Positions 25,635 to 36,858 of a stretch of 64,000 nt of DNA are shown here, one piece after another. The stretch spans positions 542,790,222-542,854,221 of the forward strand of contig CM077667.1 of NCBI GenBank assembly GCA_039707655.1, in the 5' to 3' direction. The notes beneath the pieces were generated by a model, which searched no databases, was not told where the DNA came from, and worked only from the letters and a program-made list of their open reading frames with translations. Positions within the stretch are counted from its first letter, which is position 1. Every line of letters starts with the position of its first letter. Both the position numbers and the translations under genes were made by a program. The stretch is from Elymus sibiricus (Eukaryota > Streptophyta > Magnoliopsida > Poales > Poaceae).

Positions 25635-26664
25635 CACTACAACAGGAACCCCCCTCTAGCAACGCTTTTTTCCGTATCTAAAAGTCCATATATGTGTTGT
25701 TAATGTCTTTACCAACGGTTTTGGATGCGTAGCCTTATCCGGTGTTGCTAGAGCATATTACAACGGTTATACTGCCGTTGGTAAAAGGGACCGTTGCAAA
25801 AATGCAACAAATAAAATATACTTGTACAACACTTCTATATGTTGGTGCTTCATGTACAGGAATCAAAATCCCTTTCCTCAGGAACGGAGTTTGCAATGTT
25901 TACATATATAATATGAATAATATTATTTTATATACATTGCCAACAATTAAATTAATGTTACACATAATGGTGATAATTATGTATGTCAAGTGAACAAAAA
26001 ACAAGAGAATATACTCACAGGAGGAACAAATCATATATATTAGATAAAATTGTTGGATTACAAGAGAGGATATTACAGGAGGTACTTCTTCTATATGTGA
26101 CGTATAATCCAAATATTTTCTTGATAACAAAACTAAAACCGAAAGCATCCATCAACATCCCTACAATTTAACTAAAACTTAACCGAGAAACGTCGTCATC
26201 CCTACAACTTAACTAAAACTGAAAGCATCCAACATCATCATCATGAACAGGAACATCATCATCATCAGTATACTTGCCACACATCCATAGAATCATCCAT
26301 TTATCTTTTGAATGTACAAACAAAACACAAAACCAACCGTTAACACACAATGCATTAACAAAAAACAAAAAATGATGAACTTCCTGTGTTAATGCATTAA
26401 CTGTAATTAGAGAACGTGTAGTACATTTTGAACATCTCACAACTGGTCATTTTATGTCATGGATTCCAAAGAAAAAAAGATGGCCAATATGGGACGTAAA
26501 ACTGGAAACTCAAAATAAAATATACCAAGAATATTTAGAAGGGACCATGTATCAATGTTTCGGCAGAAAGAGGTGTTTTGGCTCCTGTATACGGGATGAA
26601 CACTTAAAAGGAGGGCATTTATTTTGTTTTGGTGATATACAGAAAATCCAGTAAAATGTTCTAT

Positions 26665-26766
26665 AGATAACACAAAAGAGATGACTGGTTTTCCTTTAAG
26701 ATAACACAAAAGAGATGACTGGTTTTCCTTTAAGATAACTCAAAAGAGATGACTGGTTTTCCGTTT
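26665..26766. repeat. Three tandem copies of a 34-bp unit
   Basis: Units start at 26665, 26699 and 26733. Each contains AAAGAGATGACTGGTTTTCC. The copies are nearly identical, so the expansion is recent. It lies inside CACTA-Y. Confidence 0.85.
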
Positions 26767-27216
26767 AGTCTATATCCTTTTTTACACTATATGCTGCAGG
26801 GCAGAAAACCTGGATTTCTAGTTCATTTATGTTGAAGAGTTTCCAACAAACTTCCATTGTAAGACTTCACAAATGCATATGTACGCATATAAAATCTATG
26901 GTATACATACTCATATTTAAGATATAATTTTCATGCATGATACATACATGTAGCTTAATTGTTTCCCTTTTAATTAGTACAACAAATCATGGATTAATTA
27001 ATAGATGTATTTCGCTCCTACTGATTTTGATATGGTTTTGCTCTCTTTAGTATAGGGTCACAATAATAACATAGATTTAGAAAAAAAAAACATAGATCAT
27101 ATACTATACATACCAGTATCACAGCATGCGTGGCTGTGTGTATATGTATATGGTTAGCATCGGTGATCCTCTCTTAGCTTTGCCCCACTGCAACTAATCG
27201 TATGATACGCGCTCTC

Positions 27217-27792
27217 TGTCGTGGGAACGAGCCTGACAGTAGAGGTTAGGGGTACGAAAGGAGAGGGCAGAGTCCTAGCTACGGCGAGATTGTACACACG
27301 GATGTATGAGTTCAGGCCCCTCTCGTGGAGGTAACAACCCTACGTCTCAGTGCTCGGGAGCTCTTCTCGAGTGGAATATGAGTATCCTTACAGGGGGTGC
27401 GAACCCTTGTGCCGGAGGGGAGGGGCGGCTTATATAGAGTGCGCTGCCCCTCATAATGCCCGGCATCTAAGGGTTCGATCGTGGCTATAAAGGCAAACGT
27501 TACTGGTAACGTATGTAATAAATGCTACTTATGACTTAGACAAACGTCTGCCCGTTGGCCTCCCTGGAGTGGCTTCTGGTCTTCAGCGGTCGACTGTCTT
27601 TTAGTCCTTGTCGAGTGAAAGGTAGCCGTCGAGTGAAAGGTAATCTCCGAGTGGACATTGTCGAGTGACTTGTATGCCTTGGTGATTTCAGTCGGAAGCT
27701 TCCTTGTGGTCCTTAAGCTTTCTGGGGCAGTGTCCTTAGGTAGGGTATGTAGGTCAGGCTTATGACCCTACCTTAGGTACATATCCCCATCA
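27217..27792 (-). repeat. 3' LTR of the Tat gypsy
   Basis: On the element strand the LTR begins TGATGGGGATATGTACC and ends CCCACGACA. It is 576 bp, the same length as the partner. It contains GTCGAGTG/CGAGTGA motifs in clusters (27608-27665 region) and a TATA box (GGCTTATATAGAG on the plus strand near 27430). Confidence 0.9.
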
Positions 27793-27806
27793 TTAGCCCC
27801 CGAATG
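27793..27806 (-). other. Polypurine tract of the Tat gypsy
   Basis: On the element strand TTCGGGGGCTAA directly precedes the LTR start TGATGGGG. It is short but correctly placed. Confidence 0.6.
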
Positions 27807-28192
27807 GATCGGGGTTCGAGTGTAAAAAAGGATCGATGCAGGTTCTGTCAAGACACAAAAACTCCGAGTGTATTTTGGGGCTTCACAGAAGTTTGCGTCG
27901 ATTGGAATCTTTATCATTCACCCTGATCGATTCTTGTCTTGAAATATACCCGAGTGAACTTCAGCGCAGAGTCAGATCCGAGTGTTCAGCTGGTTATTCT
28001 GATGCGACGGGTCGCTCCGTCCGGCCCGGATTTGGATAAGCGCGCGCCGAGCGAAGATGACGCAACGACTAAGGCAAGTGGAGGCACGACGCCTCGATTT
28101 TCGCGCCATCTTTACCGCCACGTACCGCTCCTCCTCTGAATTCGGGATACCCAGAGATCTGCGGGCCCGCAGGTCAGTGACCCACTCGGGCA

Positions 28193-28200
28193 GATATAAG
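28193..28200 (+). promoter_or_regulatory. Putative TATA box of the antisense gene
   Basis: GATATAAG lies about 118 bp before the ATG at 28312, followed by a C-rich leader (TTCTCCCCCAAATC). It lies inside the element and faces away from the 3' LTR, so the antisense gene would have its own promoter. Confidence 0.5.
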
Positions 28201-28311
28201 AGGCGACGGCACCGGGGCTGGTACAGTGTTTCTCCCCCAAATCTTCACTTCTCCTCCGCCTCCTCTGCTCCGCGCGCGCCGCTCGACTCTGCCTCGACGA
28301 CCGCCGCCGCG

Positions 28312-31300
28312 ATGACGAAGAGCAAGACGGAGAAGCTCGAGCGTGCCAAGAAGGGAGGGGCCAAGGCGAGGAAGCCGTCGGGCGCCCGATTCACGGTGCC
28401 GCCGGGGTGTATTCAAAGAGATTTCCTCCCATCGACCGTCAAAGCGGAGGACGTCCAGAACCTCGTCGCTGACGGGTTGATAGCCGAAGGGTCCTGGAGG
28501 CTGACGGAGGGCGAGGCTGAGCCGGAGCTGCGCGAGGGCGAGCGAGTCCTCCTCCTCACCCACGTCGAGCGAGGTTTTTCCATGCCCCCTCATCCATTCT
28601 TCCGTGGGTTTCTGAACTTTTTTGAGGCGCAACTCCACCATTTTCCTCCGAATACTATTTCGTATCTCTTTGCTTTCGTCACCATGTGCGAGTGTTTCTT
28701 GGGTTGTCCTCCACATTGGGGTTTGTTCAAGCATATATTCTCCGTCCGATCTCAATGCGTCAAGAAAGCCAATCCTAATGACAGCAAGACCAACGTCATC
28801 CAACTGTGTGGTGGCCTGGGGGTCCAAAAGAGAGGTAGAAGTTCGTTTCCGTCAATGACTTTTCCTGATTCTGTTCGGGGCTGGCAGTCGACATGGTTTT
28901 ACTGCAAAGATGTTGCATCTCCCAATATGTCGACTGGTCTTCCACCTTTCACTTTGGATCGACCTACTACTCCCAGAACACTGAGTGTGACCAAGGGAGA
29001 GAAAGTCCAGGTTGGGATTCTAGTGAATGCAGTAGTAGATCTGGTCCGTGGCGGAGTGACTGGCATGGATCTCTTAGAGACGTTTCTCAGTCGACGAATC
29101 CAGCCTCTTCAAGCCAGGGACCACACTATGTGGCATTATTCGGGCCCTGAGGATTCCACTCGGTCACATCCAGAGGAAGTTTCCGACGAAACCGTTGCTC
29201 AGTGGCTCAGGAGCATCATTGGAGCATGTGACAATCCTCTGGGAGCCAAGCGAGTCTTGCCCTTTTCTGCTTTGAACCCACCGACAAACCTGGTGAGTTA
29301 TATCTTTGTCGAGTGCTTTCATATTTTGTCGAGTGACTGCGTCCTCAATCGACTGACTTCATAGTTTGTGTCTTGCAGGAGTTTACGAACATGTACTCGC
29401 CCGTGCCGAATGGGGAGCAGCCTGAGGACGGAGAAGAGAGCGCAGGCGACAGCGCAGACGTCGACTACGCCGACGACAGCGAGGGCAGCGACGACGTCCT
29501 GGAAGAGATTGAGGAAGGCGAAGTAGAGGCCCAGGCTCCTTCGTGCATCGAGCGTCGTACCAAGCAGCGTGAAGACCCGGAGGCTGCCCCAAGCAAAACT
29601 TTGGTGTCGAGCATCCGAAACCCGAAGCGCGACCGTGCCGCGACATCAGGGTCGATTGAAAAAGCTGCGAAACAGCCCAAGCCAGACGCGCCGAAGCCTC
29701 GGAAGGCCCTGCCTCGAATCAAGATCGCTGTGCCTGTCGCCTCAACGTAAGCGTTTATTTTCTTATCCTGCTGTTGTGAACCTTCATGTCTTTGCTGACC
29801 GAGTGAAATTTATTCGCCAGAGCTGCTACCTCAGTGACATCGCCCCCGCGGGATGAGGGGGATCACATGGAAGTGGACACTCCTGACGCGGCCACTTCTC
29901 AAAGAGGTATAATAAATCTTCATTGTAAACTGATTTTCTGAAGGTAATTTGTCGAATGAACCATCTGACGTTGTCGATTGAAAGTTGAAGACATCATCCA
30001 TGTGGAGGACGACGAGGAGCCGCAGCAGGGTGCTGAAGGTGAAGTTGCTGCCATGGACACTCCACGGGTACGCACTCGGAGAACGTCATCAGAACAAACG
30101 CCACGTCTATCGATCGCCGCGTCTTCCCAAGAGCTTGGTGATTCTTCCCGAGCTAGAACCCCTGTGGTTCCTCTGTCGAGTGCTCCAGCCGCGACTTCAA
30201 CCCTTGTGGTCTCAGCGCCGATCGGGCAACCTCAAGCACCTCTCGTGACATCAACTGCAACACCGACTCATCTGGTGCCTGCATACCCTCTGTACCACGT
30301 CCCAGAAGACCAGACTGGAGCTGCCAAAGAAGCCATGATCCAGGCTGGGCAAATGATGCTGCGGACAAAGGAGGCATATGAGGCCAGCAAGTTAGCCTAT
30401 GATGCCAGCTCAGCGCTTCAAGCTAACGTCCGAGTAAGTTCTATTGTAAGTTCATTTCCGATTGAATTCCTGTCCAACTTGACTTTACACCAACTGGGTG
30501 TTTTCTTCAGATGCGTACTTGCTTGTTTTTTCCTTGAGTAGATCAGGTCTTAGTCGAGTGGTTTTTGGTCCAGTGGGGGCACGCTGAGTGCACCCACTAG
30601 GTGTAGTCCCCGAGACCGCTGTCGAATGGTGAAGACGTCGGCGGGGGTCTTAAATTTGTGTTGATAGTTGACTTTCACTCGACAGGACAGACCTGGTCGA
30701 GTGGTAGTAGGTCCAGTGGGGGCACGCTGAGTGCACCCACTGGGTGTAGTCCCCGAGATCGCCGTCGAGTGCTTGCCTCGGCGGGGGTCTGATAGAGACA
30801 ATGGTTGCATGCTTTCTTCTTCTGTTTATACTCGGACAGGTCGGACCTGGTCGAGTGATTTTGTATCCAGTGGGGGCACGCTGAGTGCACCCACTGGGTG
30901 TAGTCCCCAAGACTACTGTCGATCGTTTATGATGGGCAGTAGTCTTAAGAACTTTGGATTCGGAGTCCTTTTTCGTACTTGGAGTACAGTTGTCACCTGT
31001 CCTGCAGGTTTCATGGACATCATTTCCATCAACCATGATATGACGCCTTGCAGGGGTGTGGGGTGGGGCGGCGGGCCGCCATCCAGTCGACTGGACATGT
31101 TCTTTTCCACTCGGGAGTGAAAAAACATTATCGTCGACTGAACTACTTCTTTGCTGATTTCAGAAAGCTTGTGGGCTCGGGACTAAGTATGTCGAGATGG
31201 AGAAGGAAAAGAATCGACTTCTGCTGGATCTGGAGCTGACGAATAACAACTTGGACCGTGCACAGACTAAACTGAAGACCTTAGGAGGTAATCCTTGTCG

Positions 31301-32226
31301 ATCAATTGCATTATTACTTTCATCTTCCATCCTTTGAACCGAGTGAATCCACCCGAACAGACGTGCGTGATGAGAACCGCCGACTCCGAGCGCGACTCAA
31401 CAATGTTATTTCTTTAGATACCATGAAGAAAGCGCTCGAAGACAAGGACAAAGCACTTGCTGATGCCCAAAAGGAAGCGAAGGAGAAAACTGAAGCTGCT
31501 GAGAAGAAACTTGCCGCTGCCAGCAAACTGGAAGAGGAGAATACTAAACTCAAGAAGGAACGATCCGAATGGATCAAAAAGCTCGAAGTGCAGACCAAGA
31601 AAAGGAGCGCTCTGGAGAAACACTTAGGAGATTTCGCGAAGAAGATGTCCGGAATGCTTGAAGGTAATTTTCTTCTGTCGAATGAATTTCTTTGATTTCT
31701 TCAGAACGACAATGTAATCATCTTTTCACTTTCTCTTCGTGCAGAATTTTGTCGAGATTTTGAGAAGGAAACTGAAGAGATCGAACCCAATCTGGATCCC
31801 ACCAAGTCACCTGTCGGGGACGCCGTGGCCATGGACATGTTTCGACTTGAAGCTCGCCTCGAGAATGTCCAAGGATATATCACTCGATTGAGGGCTGCGT
31901 TGGAGAAGGTCGACAAAGAACTGTGGCCGGAAGACTCCCTCCAGACTGATCTCGAGTCAATGATGACCCGCCTCAATGAGACTCCTGGTCGAGTGCAAGC
32001 ATGGAAGAAATCTGCTGCTCGCTGCGGCGCCGATGTGGCACTTTCACTCGTCCGGGTTCATTGCAAGGAAGCAAGGGAGGACAAACTGAAAGCTCTCCGA
32101 GTGATCAATACGAAGAAACTTCAATTTGAAGACTTCATGGAGACCTTCATCGAAGCAGCCACTCGGATAGCCGATGGCATTGACCTGGACACCTTCGTCG
32201 AGCCATCGAGCCCCACTGGTGCTTAA
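28312..32226 (+). CDS. Antisense gene of the Tat gypsy, seven exons, 930 residues, intact
   Basis: Exons that fit by splice consensus and phase: 28312-29292, 29379-29746, 29821-29906, 29985-30433, 31164-31287, 31361-31663, 31745-32226. All six introns begin GT and end AG, and reading frame is kept across every junction (phases 0, 2, 1, 0, 1, 1), giving 2793 coding bases. The N-terminal 327 residues hold the conserved plant domain annotated as putative gypsy-type transposon protein (Pfam Transposase_28; named from memory). The middle is acidic and low-complexity (EEIEEGEVEAQ) followed by a basic stretch. The C-terminal third is heptad-rich coiled coil. The frame 255 bp upstream of 28312 is also open, but the ATG in GCGATGACG after the TATA box is the better start. 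Function in the element's life cycle is unknown. It converges with pol, separated by a hairpin array. Confidence 0.75.
30550..30920 (+). repeat. Three copies of a hairpin-bearing repeat in intron 4 of the antisense gene
   Basis: Copies at about 30550-30620, 30690-30775 and 30848-30915 are each led by a TCGAGTG motif. Each contains CAGTGGGGGCAC and GTGCACCCACT(A/G)G separated by 5 nt, a 12-bp stem with one mismatch, followed by GGTGTAGTCCCC(G/A)AGA. The spacing is about 150 bp. The intron is otherwise unusually long (30434-31163). Confidence 0.75.
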
Positions 32227-32434
32227 AAAAGAGTTGACACTTTATTTGCCTCGGTATGCCGAGTGATGGTGTAACCGATTAAAACTTCGTTCAGGCCTTA
32301 AGCCTTAGTACCTCCCTTTGCGCGAACAAGTTTTTGCTGCGCTGAAAACTTTTGGATTTATCTGCATTTTGCTGTCAATGCTTTGTTTGGTTGAAATTTG
32401 CTTTGCTCCCGAAAAGGAACGGATGTTCAGCATT

Positions 32435-33376
32435 CGGTAGAATTTCAGGCTTAGGCGAGGATGGGTTCGCAGCTAAGTCTCCGAGTGAAAGGAATATTAT
32501 TCACTCGGAAAGGTTTTGTAACTTAGGCGAAGACTGATTCACAGCCAAGTTTCCGAGTGTATGGAATGGTATACACTCGAAAATGTTTTTTAACTTGGGC
32601 GAAAACTGGTTCGCAAATAAGTCCCCGAATGAAAGGATCGCTCTTCACTCGGAGAAGTTTTGAACTTAGGCGAAAACTGGTTCGCAGCTAAGTTTCCGAG
32701 TGTATGGAATGCTATACACTCGGAAGGGGTTTTTAACTTAGGCGAAAACTGGTTCGCAGCTAAGCCCCCGAGTGAGAGGATCGCTCTTCACTCGGAGAAG
32801 TTTTTTAACTTAGGCGAAGACTGGTTCGCAGCTAAGTTTCCGAGTGTATGGAATGCTATACACTCGGAAGGTTTTTTTAACTTAGGCTAAAACGGGTTCG
32901 CAGCTAAGCCCCCGAGTGAGAGGATCGCTCTTCACTCGGGGAAGTTTTGAACTTAGGCGAAGACTGGTTCGCAGCTAAGTTTCCGAGTGTATGGAATGCT
33001 CTACACTCGGAAGGGTTTTTTAACGTAGGCGAAAACTGGTTCGTAGCTAAGCCCCCGAGTGAGAGGATCGCTCTTTACTCGGAGAAGTTTTTTAACTTAG
33101 GCGAAGACTGGTTCGCAGCTAAGTTTCCGAGTGTATGGAATGCTATACACTCGGAAGGGTTTTTTAACTTAGGCGAAAACTGGTTCGCAGCTAAGCCCCC
33201 GAGTGAGAGGATCGCTCTTCACTCAGGGAAGTTTTGAACTTAGGCGAAGACTGGTTCGCAGCTAAGTTTCCGAGTGTATGGAATGCTCTACACTCGGAAG
33301 GTTATTTTAACTTAGGCGAAAACTGGTTCGCGGCTAAGCCCCCGAGTGAGAGGATCGCTCTTCACTCGGAGTAGTT
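32435..33376. repeat. Array of about thirteen 72-bp units, each able to fold into a hairpin
   Basis: Successive units start at 32664, 32736, 32808, 32880 and 32951, so the period is 71-72 bp. Two unit types alternate, making a 144-bp higher-order repeat. Type 1 holds CCGAGTGTA...TACACTCGG around TGGAATGCTA. Type 2 holds CCGAGTGA...TCACTCGG around a GAGGATCGCTCT core. Between hairpins is TTAGGCGAAAACTGGTTCGC. The array sits between the stop of the antisense gene (32226) and the end of pol (33485). Open frames running through it are a by-product of the repeat period being a multiple of three. Confidence 0.9.
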
Positions 33377-33484
33377 TCTGAATAAGAAATTGTGCGATCG
33401 GAATCGACAAAAGACTGCAGGAGTCACAACTTTAACAAACGACATTGTCTGGAGAACTCTTATTACATCAAAACCATTCAGTCG

Positions 33485-35063
33485 TCAAGTATAAAAACGT
33501 CGAAGCAAATCCGCGTTCCAGGCGCGCGGTTCGTCGATATTCTTCTTCAAGTTGAAGAGGTGGTAGGCTCCATTGTTCAGCACTTTGGTGACGACGAAAG
33601 GGCCTTCCCACGCTGGAGCCAGCTTGTGAGGTCGCTGTTGATCCACTCGGAGCACAAGGTCACCTTCGTGGAACGACCGACTCTTGACATGTCTCGCATG
33701 GAAACGGCGCGGATCTTGCTGGTACGCAGTCGACCGAATCAAAGCCATCTCGCGTTCTTCTTCTAGGAGGTCCACTCCATCTTGTCGTGCCTGCTCAGCC
33801 TCAGCTTCTGAGTAAAGGTCTACTCGGGGAGAATTGTGAAGAACGTCGCTGGGCAAAACGGCTTCGGCTCCGTATACCAAAAAGAATGGAGTGCGTCCAG
33901 TCGACCGATTAGGAGTCGTCCTCAAGCCCCACAGAACAGACGGCAATTCAGTGACCCAAGCTCCAGCTGCATGATCGAGATCTGGCATGAGTCGAGGCTT
34001 CAGCCCTTCAAGGATAAGGCCATTCGCTCGCTCAGCTTGACCGTTAGACTGGGGGTGCGCAACGGATGCGTAATCCACCCGAGTGCCTTGAGAGGAGCAA
34101 AAGTATCTGAACTCTTCCGAGTCAAAGTTTGAACCATTGTCCGTAATGATACTGTGGGGAACTCCATACCGGAAAGTTATCTCTTTCATGAATTTGATTG
34201 CAGTGCGGGCGTTCAACTTCTTGATGGGTTTGGCTTCAATCCACTTAGTGAACTTGTCGACTGCTACCAGTAAATGAGTAAATCCACTCTGGCCTGTTCG
34301 AAGGGGACCAACCATATCCAAACCCCATACTGCAAACGGCCAGACGAGTGGAATAGTCTTCAAGGCAGACGCAGGCTTGTGCGACAGGTTCGAATAGAAC
34401 TGGCACCCTTCGCAGTGATCAACAATCTCCTTAGCCATCTCGTTGGCACGCGGGCAGAAGAAACCAGCTCGGTATGCTTTGGCAACAATCGTCCTGGAGG
34501 ACGCATGATGACCACAAGTTCCCGAGTGAATCTCCTCCAAAATCATTTGACCTTCTTCGGGAGTGATACACCGCTGAGCTACGCCAGTTACGCTTTCTCT
34601 GTAGAGTTGTCCATCTATAACAGTAAAGGCCTTGGATCTGCGGACTATCTGCCGAGCTTCATCTTCGTCATCTGGGAGTTCTCGCCTCAGGATGTATGCA
34701 ACATAAGGTACAGTCCAGTCGGGCGTGATCACCAGAATCTCCATGACCAGATCTATGACTGCTGGGACTTCAACTTCAGTCGGATCAGAGGCGCTCTTTG
34801 CTTGCGGGGGCTCTTCAGTTAAGGGATCTTCTTGTACTGAAGGAGAATGTAGGTGCTCAAGAAACACATTACTGGGGACAGGCTTCCGAGTGGATCCAAT
34901 CTTTGCTAGCTCATCAGCTGCCTGATTTTTCACTCGGGGAACATGATGGAGTTCCAGGCCTTCAAACTTCTTCTCAAGCTTCCTTACTGCATTGCAGTAT
35001 CCAGTCATAGCGGGATTCCTGACATCCCACTCTTTCATCACCTGATTGACCACGAAATCAGAG
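33485..35063 (-). pseudogene. Tat pol: end of archaeal-type RNase H and integrase (frame-shifted part)
   Basis: The first residues complete the second RNase H (HHVPRVKNQAADELAKIGS). Then comes the integrase: an HHCC zinc region (CGHH ... CEGCQF), a catalytic core with D in WGLDMVG, D in ITDNGS and E in NGQAERANG, and a C-terminal domain with GDLVLR and WEGPFVV. Within this segment the frame is open to the stop at 33485. It is out of frame with the preceding part because of one extra base near 35066, so it could not be made as part of a normal polyprotein without frameshifting. Confidence 0.85.
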
Positions 35064-36170
35064 TCACCCGTAAACCATCAGGCGCCGGACGCCGAGTGAA
35101 ATTGCCATAAGCAACCCGTACAGGAGTGCTTCATATTCAGCTTCATTGTTGGAAGAATCAAAGTGAATCTGCAATACATAGCTGAGTATGTCGCCTTTTG
35201 GGGACACCAATACTACCCCAGCACCAGACCCATTCAGCATCTTAGAGCCATCAAAGAACATGGTCCAGTGTGCCGAGTGAACTTGGATTGGCTGCTGCTG
35301 TTCGATCCACTCGGCAAGGAAATCAGCAAGAGCTTGAGACTTGATTGCTTTCTTCGCTTCAAACTTGATATCAAAATAGAGGAGCTCAATAGCCCATTTG
35401 GCCATTCGACCAGTCGCGTCTCGATTGTTGAGAATCTCAGACAACGAAGCATCACTGACGACTGAAATTGAGTGATCTTGAAAGTAGTGTGCCACCTTCT
35501 TTGCTGACAGATATATACCATATACGAGCTTCTGGTAATGTGGATACCTTTGCTTTGAAGGAGTCAACACTTCAGAGATGTAGTAAATAGGACGCTGGAC
35601 CTTGTAAGCTTTGCCTTCCTCTTCCCTCTCGACAGTGAGAACTGTACTGACGACCTGATTAGTGGCCGCAATGTACAAGAGCAAAGGCTCTTTGCTGTGC
35701 GGAGCAGCAAGCACCGGCTGGGTGGAAAGCAGGGTTTTGAGCTCAACAAACGCTACCTCAGCTTCTGAAGTCCACTCGAATGTGTCAGATTTCTTCATCA
35801 ATCGGTATAAAGGCAATGCTTTCTCACCGAGACGAGAAATGAATCGACTCAACGCTGCCAGGCAACCTGTAAGCTTCTGGACGTCGTGCACACGCTCAGG
35901 GCTTTTCATTCGGGTGATGGCACTGATCTTTTCGGGATTGACGTTGATTCCTTTTTCGGAAACGAGAAAACCGAGTAACTTGCCACCAGGAACACCGAAA
36001 GTGCACTTAGTCGGATTTAGCTTGATATCATACCTCCTCAGATTGGCGAATGTTTCAGCCAAGTCAGACAACAGGTCGGAACCTTTGAAACACTTGACTA
36101 CGATATCATCCATATATGCTTCAACGTTCCGAGGGATCTGATCAAGCAAACATTTCTGAATCATGCGCAT
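35064..36170 (-). pseudogene. Tat pol: reverse transcriptase C-terminal part, RNase H and start of second RNase H
   Basis: The segment carries the reverse transcriptase active site YMDDIVVK near its start, the connection region, and the gypsy RNase H with ALADFLAEW near its end. It then enters the second, archaeal-type RNase H (FFDGSKMLNGSGAG, NNEAEYEALL). The frame terminates at 35064 because of a one-base shift in a GGG/GGTGA context. Upstream it is out of frame with the N-terminal reverse transcriptase piece because of a break near 36190. Confidence 0.85.
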
Positions 36171-36858
36171 GAAAGTAGCGCCAGCATTTCTGAAACATTT
36201 CTGCTGGCATGGTGATATAACAGTAACACCCGAATGGGATGATGAAGGCTGTCTTTATTTCATCTGGACCAAACAGACGGATCTGATGGTAGCCAGAGTA
36301 AGCATCAAGAAAAGATAGACGCTCGCACCCCGCAGTTGAGTCGACAATCTGATCAATGCGGGGGAGCGGAAAATGATCTTTCGGGCAAACCCGATTGACA
36401 TGTTTGAAGTCAATACACATGCGGAGTGACTTGTCCTTCTTAGGGACCATGACGACGTTTGATAACCACTCGGAGTGGTAAATCTCACGTATAAACTTGG
36501 CTGTCAAGAGACAAGCCACCTCTTCGCCGATTGCTTTTCGCTTCTCTGTTGCCGACCGACGCAAGTGCTCCTTCACAGGCTTGGCTTTCGGGTCGACTCT
36601 AAGTCGGTGCTCAGCCAGTTCCCTGGGTACACCCGGCATGTTAGCAGGCTTCCACGCGAAGATGTCCCAGTTCTCACAGAGGAACTGGAGGAGCTCGGCT
36701 TCCTATTTGCTGTCGAGTGTCGTTGAAATGTTGGTCGAGGCAGCAGTTGGGTCTGTCGGGTGAATGTTCACCTTTTTCACTTCACCTGCCGACTGGAAAG
36801 CTGACTCAGAAGCGGGCTTCTTAGCGCGCAGCAAGTCGGTAGGATCAGCGTTTTTATT
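36142..36858 (-). pseudogene. Tat pol: linker and N-terminal reverse transcriptase, with stops
   Basis: From the TAA at 36859 the same frame continues through a linker containing a second stop (TAG near 36704). It then enters the reverse transcriptase palm: CIDFKHVNRVCPKDHFPLPR and DAYSGYHQI are clear. The frame then goes wrong around 36190, inside the conserved MPFGL region of the family, where the bases differ from what the family normally shows. Two stops and a frame break in about 700 bp make this piece non-functional. Confidence 0.8.

Noticed and set aside
32352..33237. Repeat proteins containing NLGENWFAAK
   Set aside because: They are by-products of the 72-bp array, whose length is a multiple of three. 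No promoter, and the frames begin and end within repeat units.
32435..33376. CRISPR-like array
   Set aside because: The whole 72-bp unit is repeated, with no unique spacers. The context is a plant retrotransposon.
33836..34822. Plus-strand frames opposite integrase
   Set aside because: Shadows of the pol coding strand, with no independent evidence.
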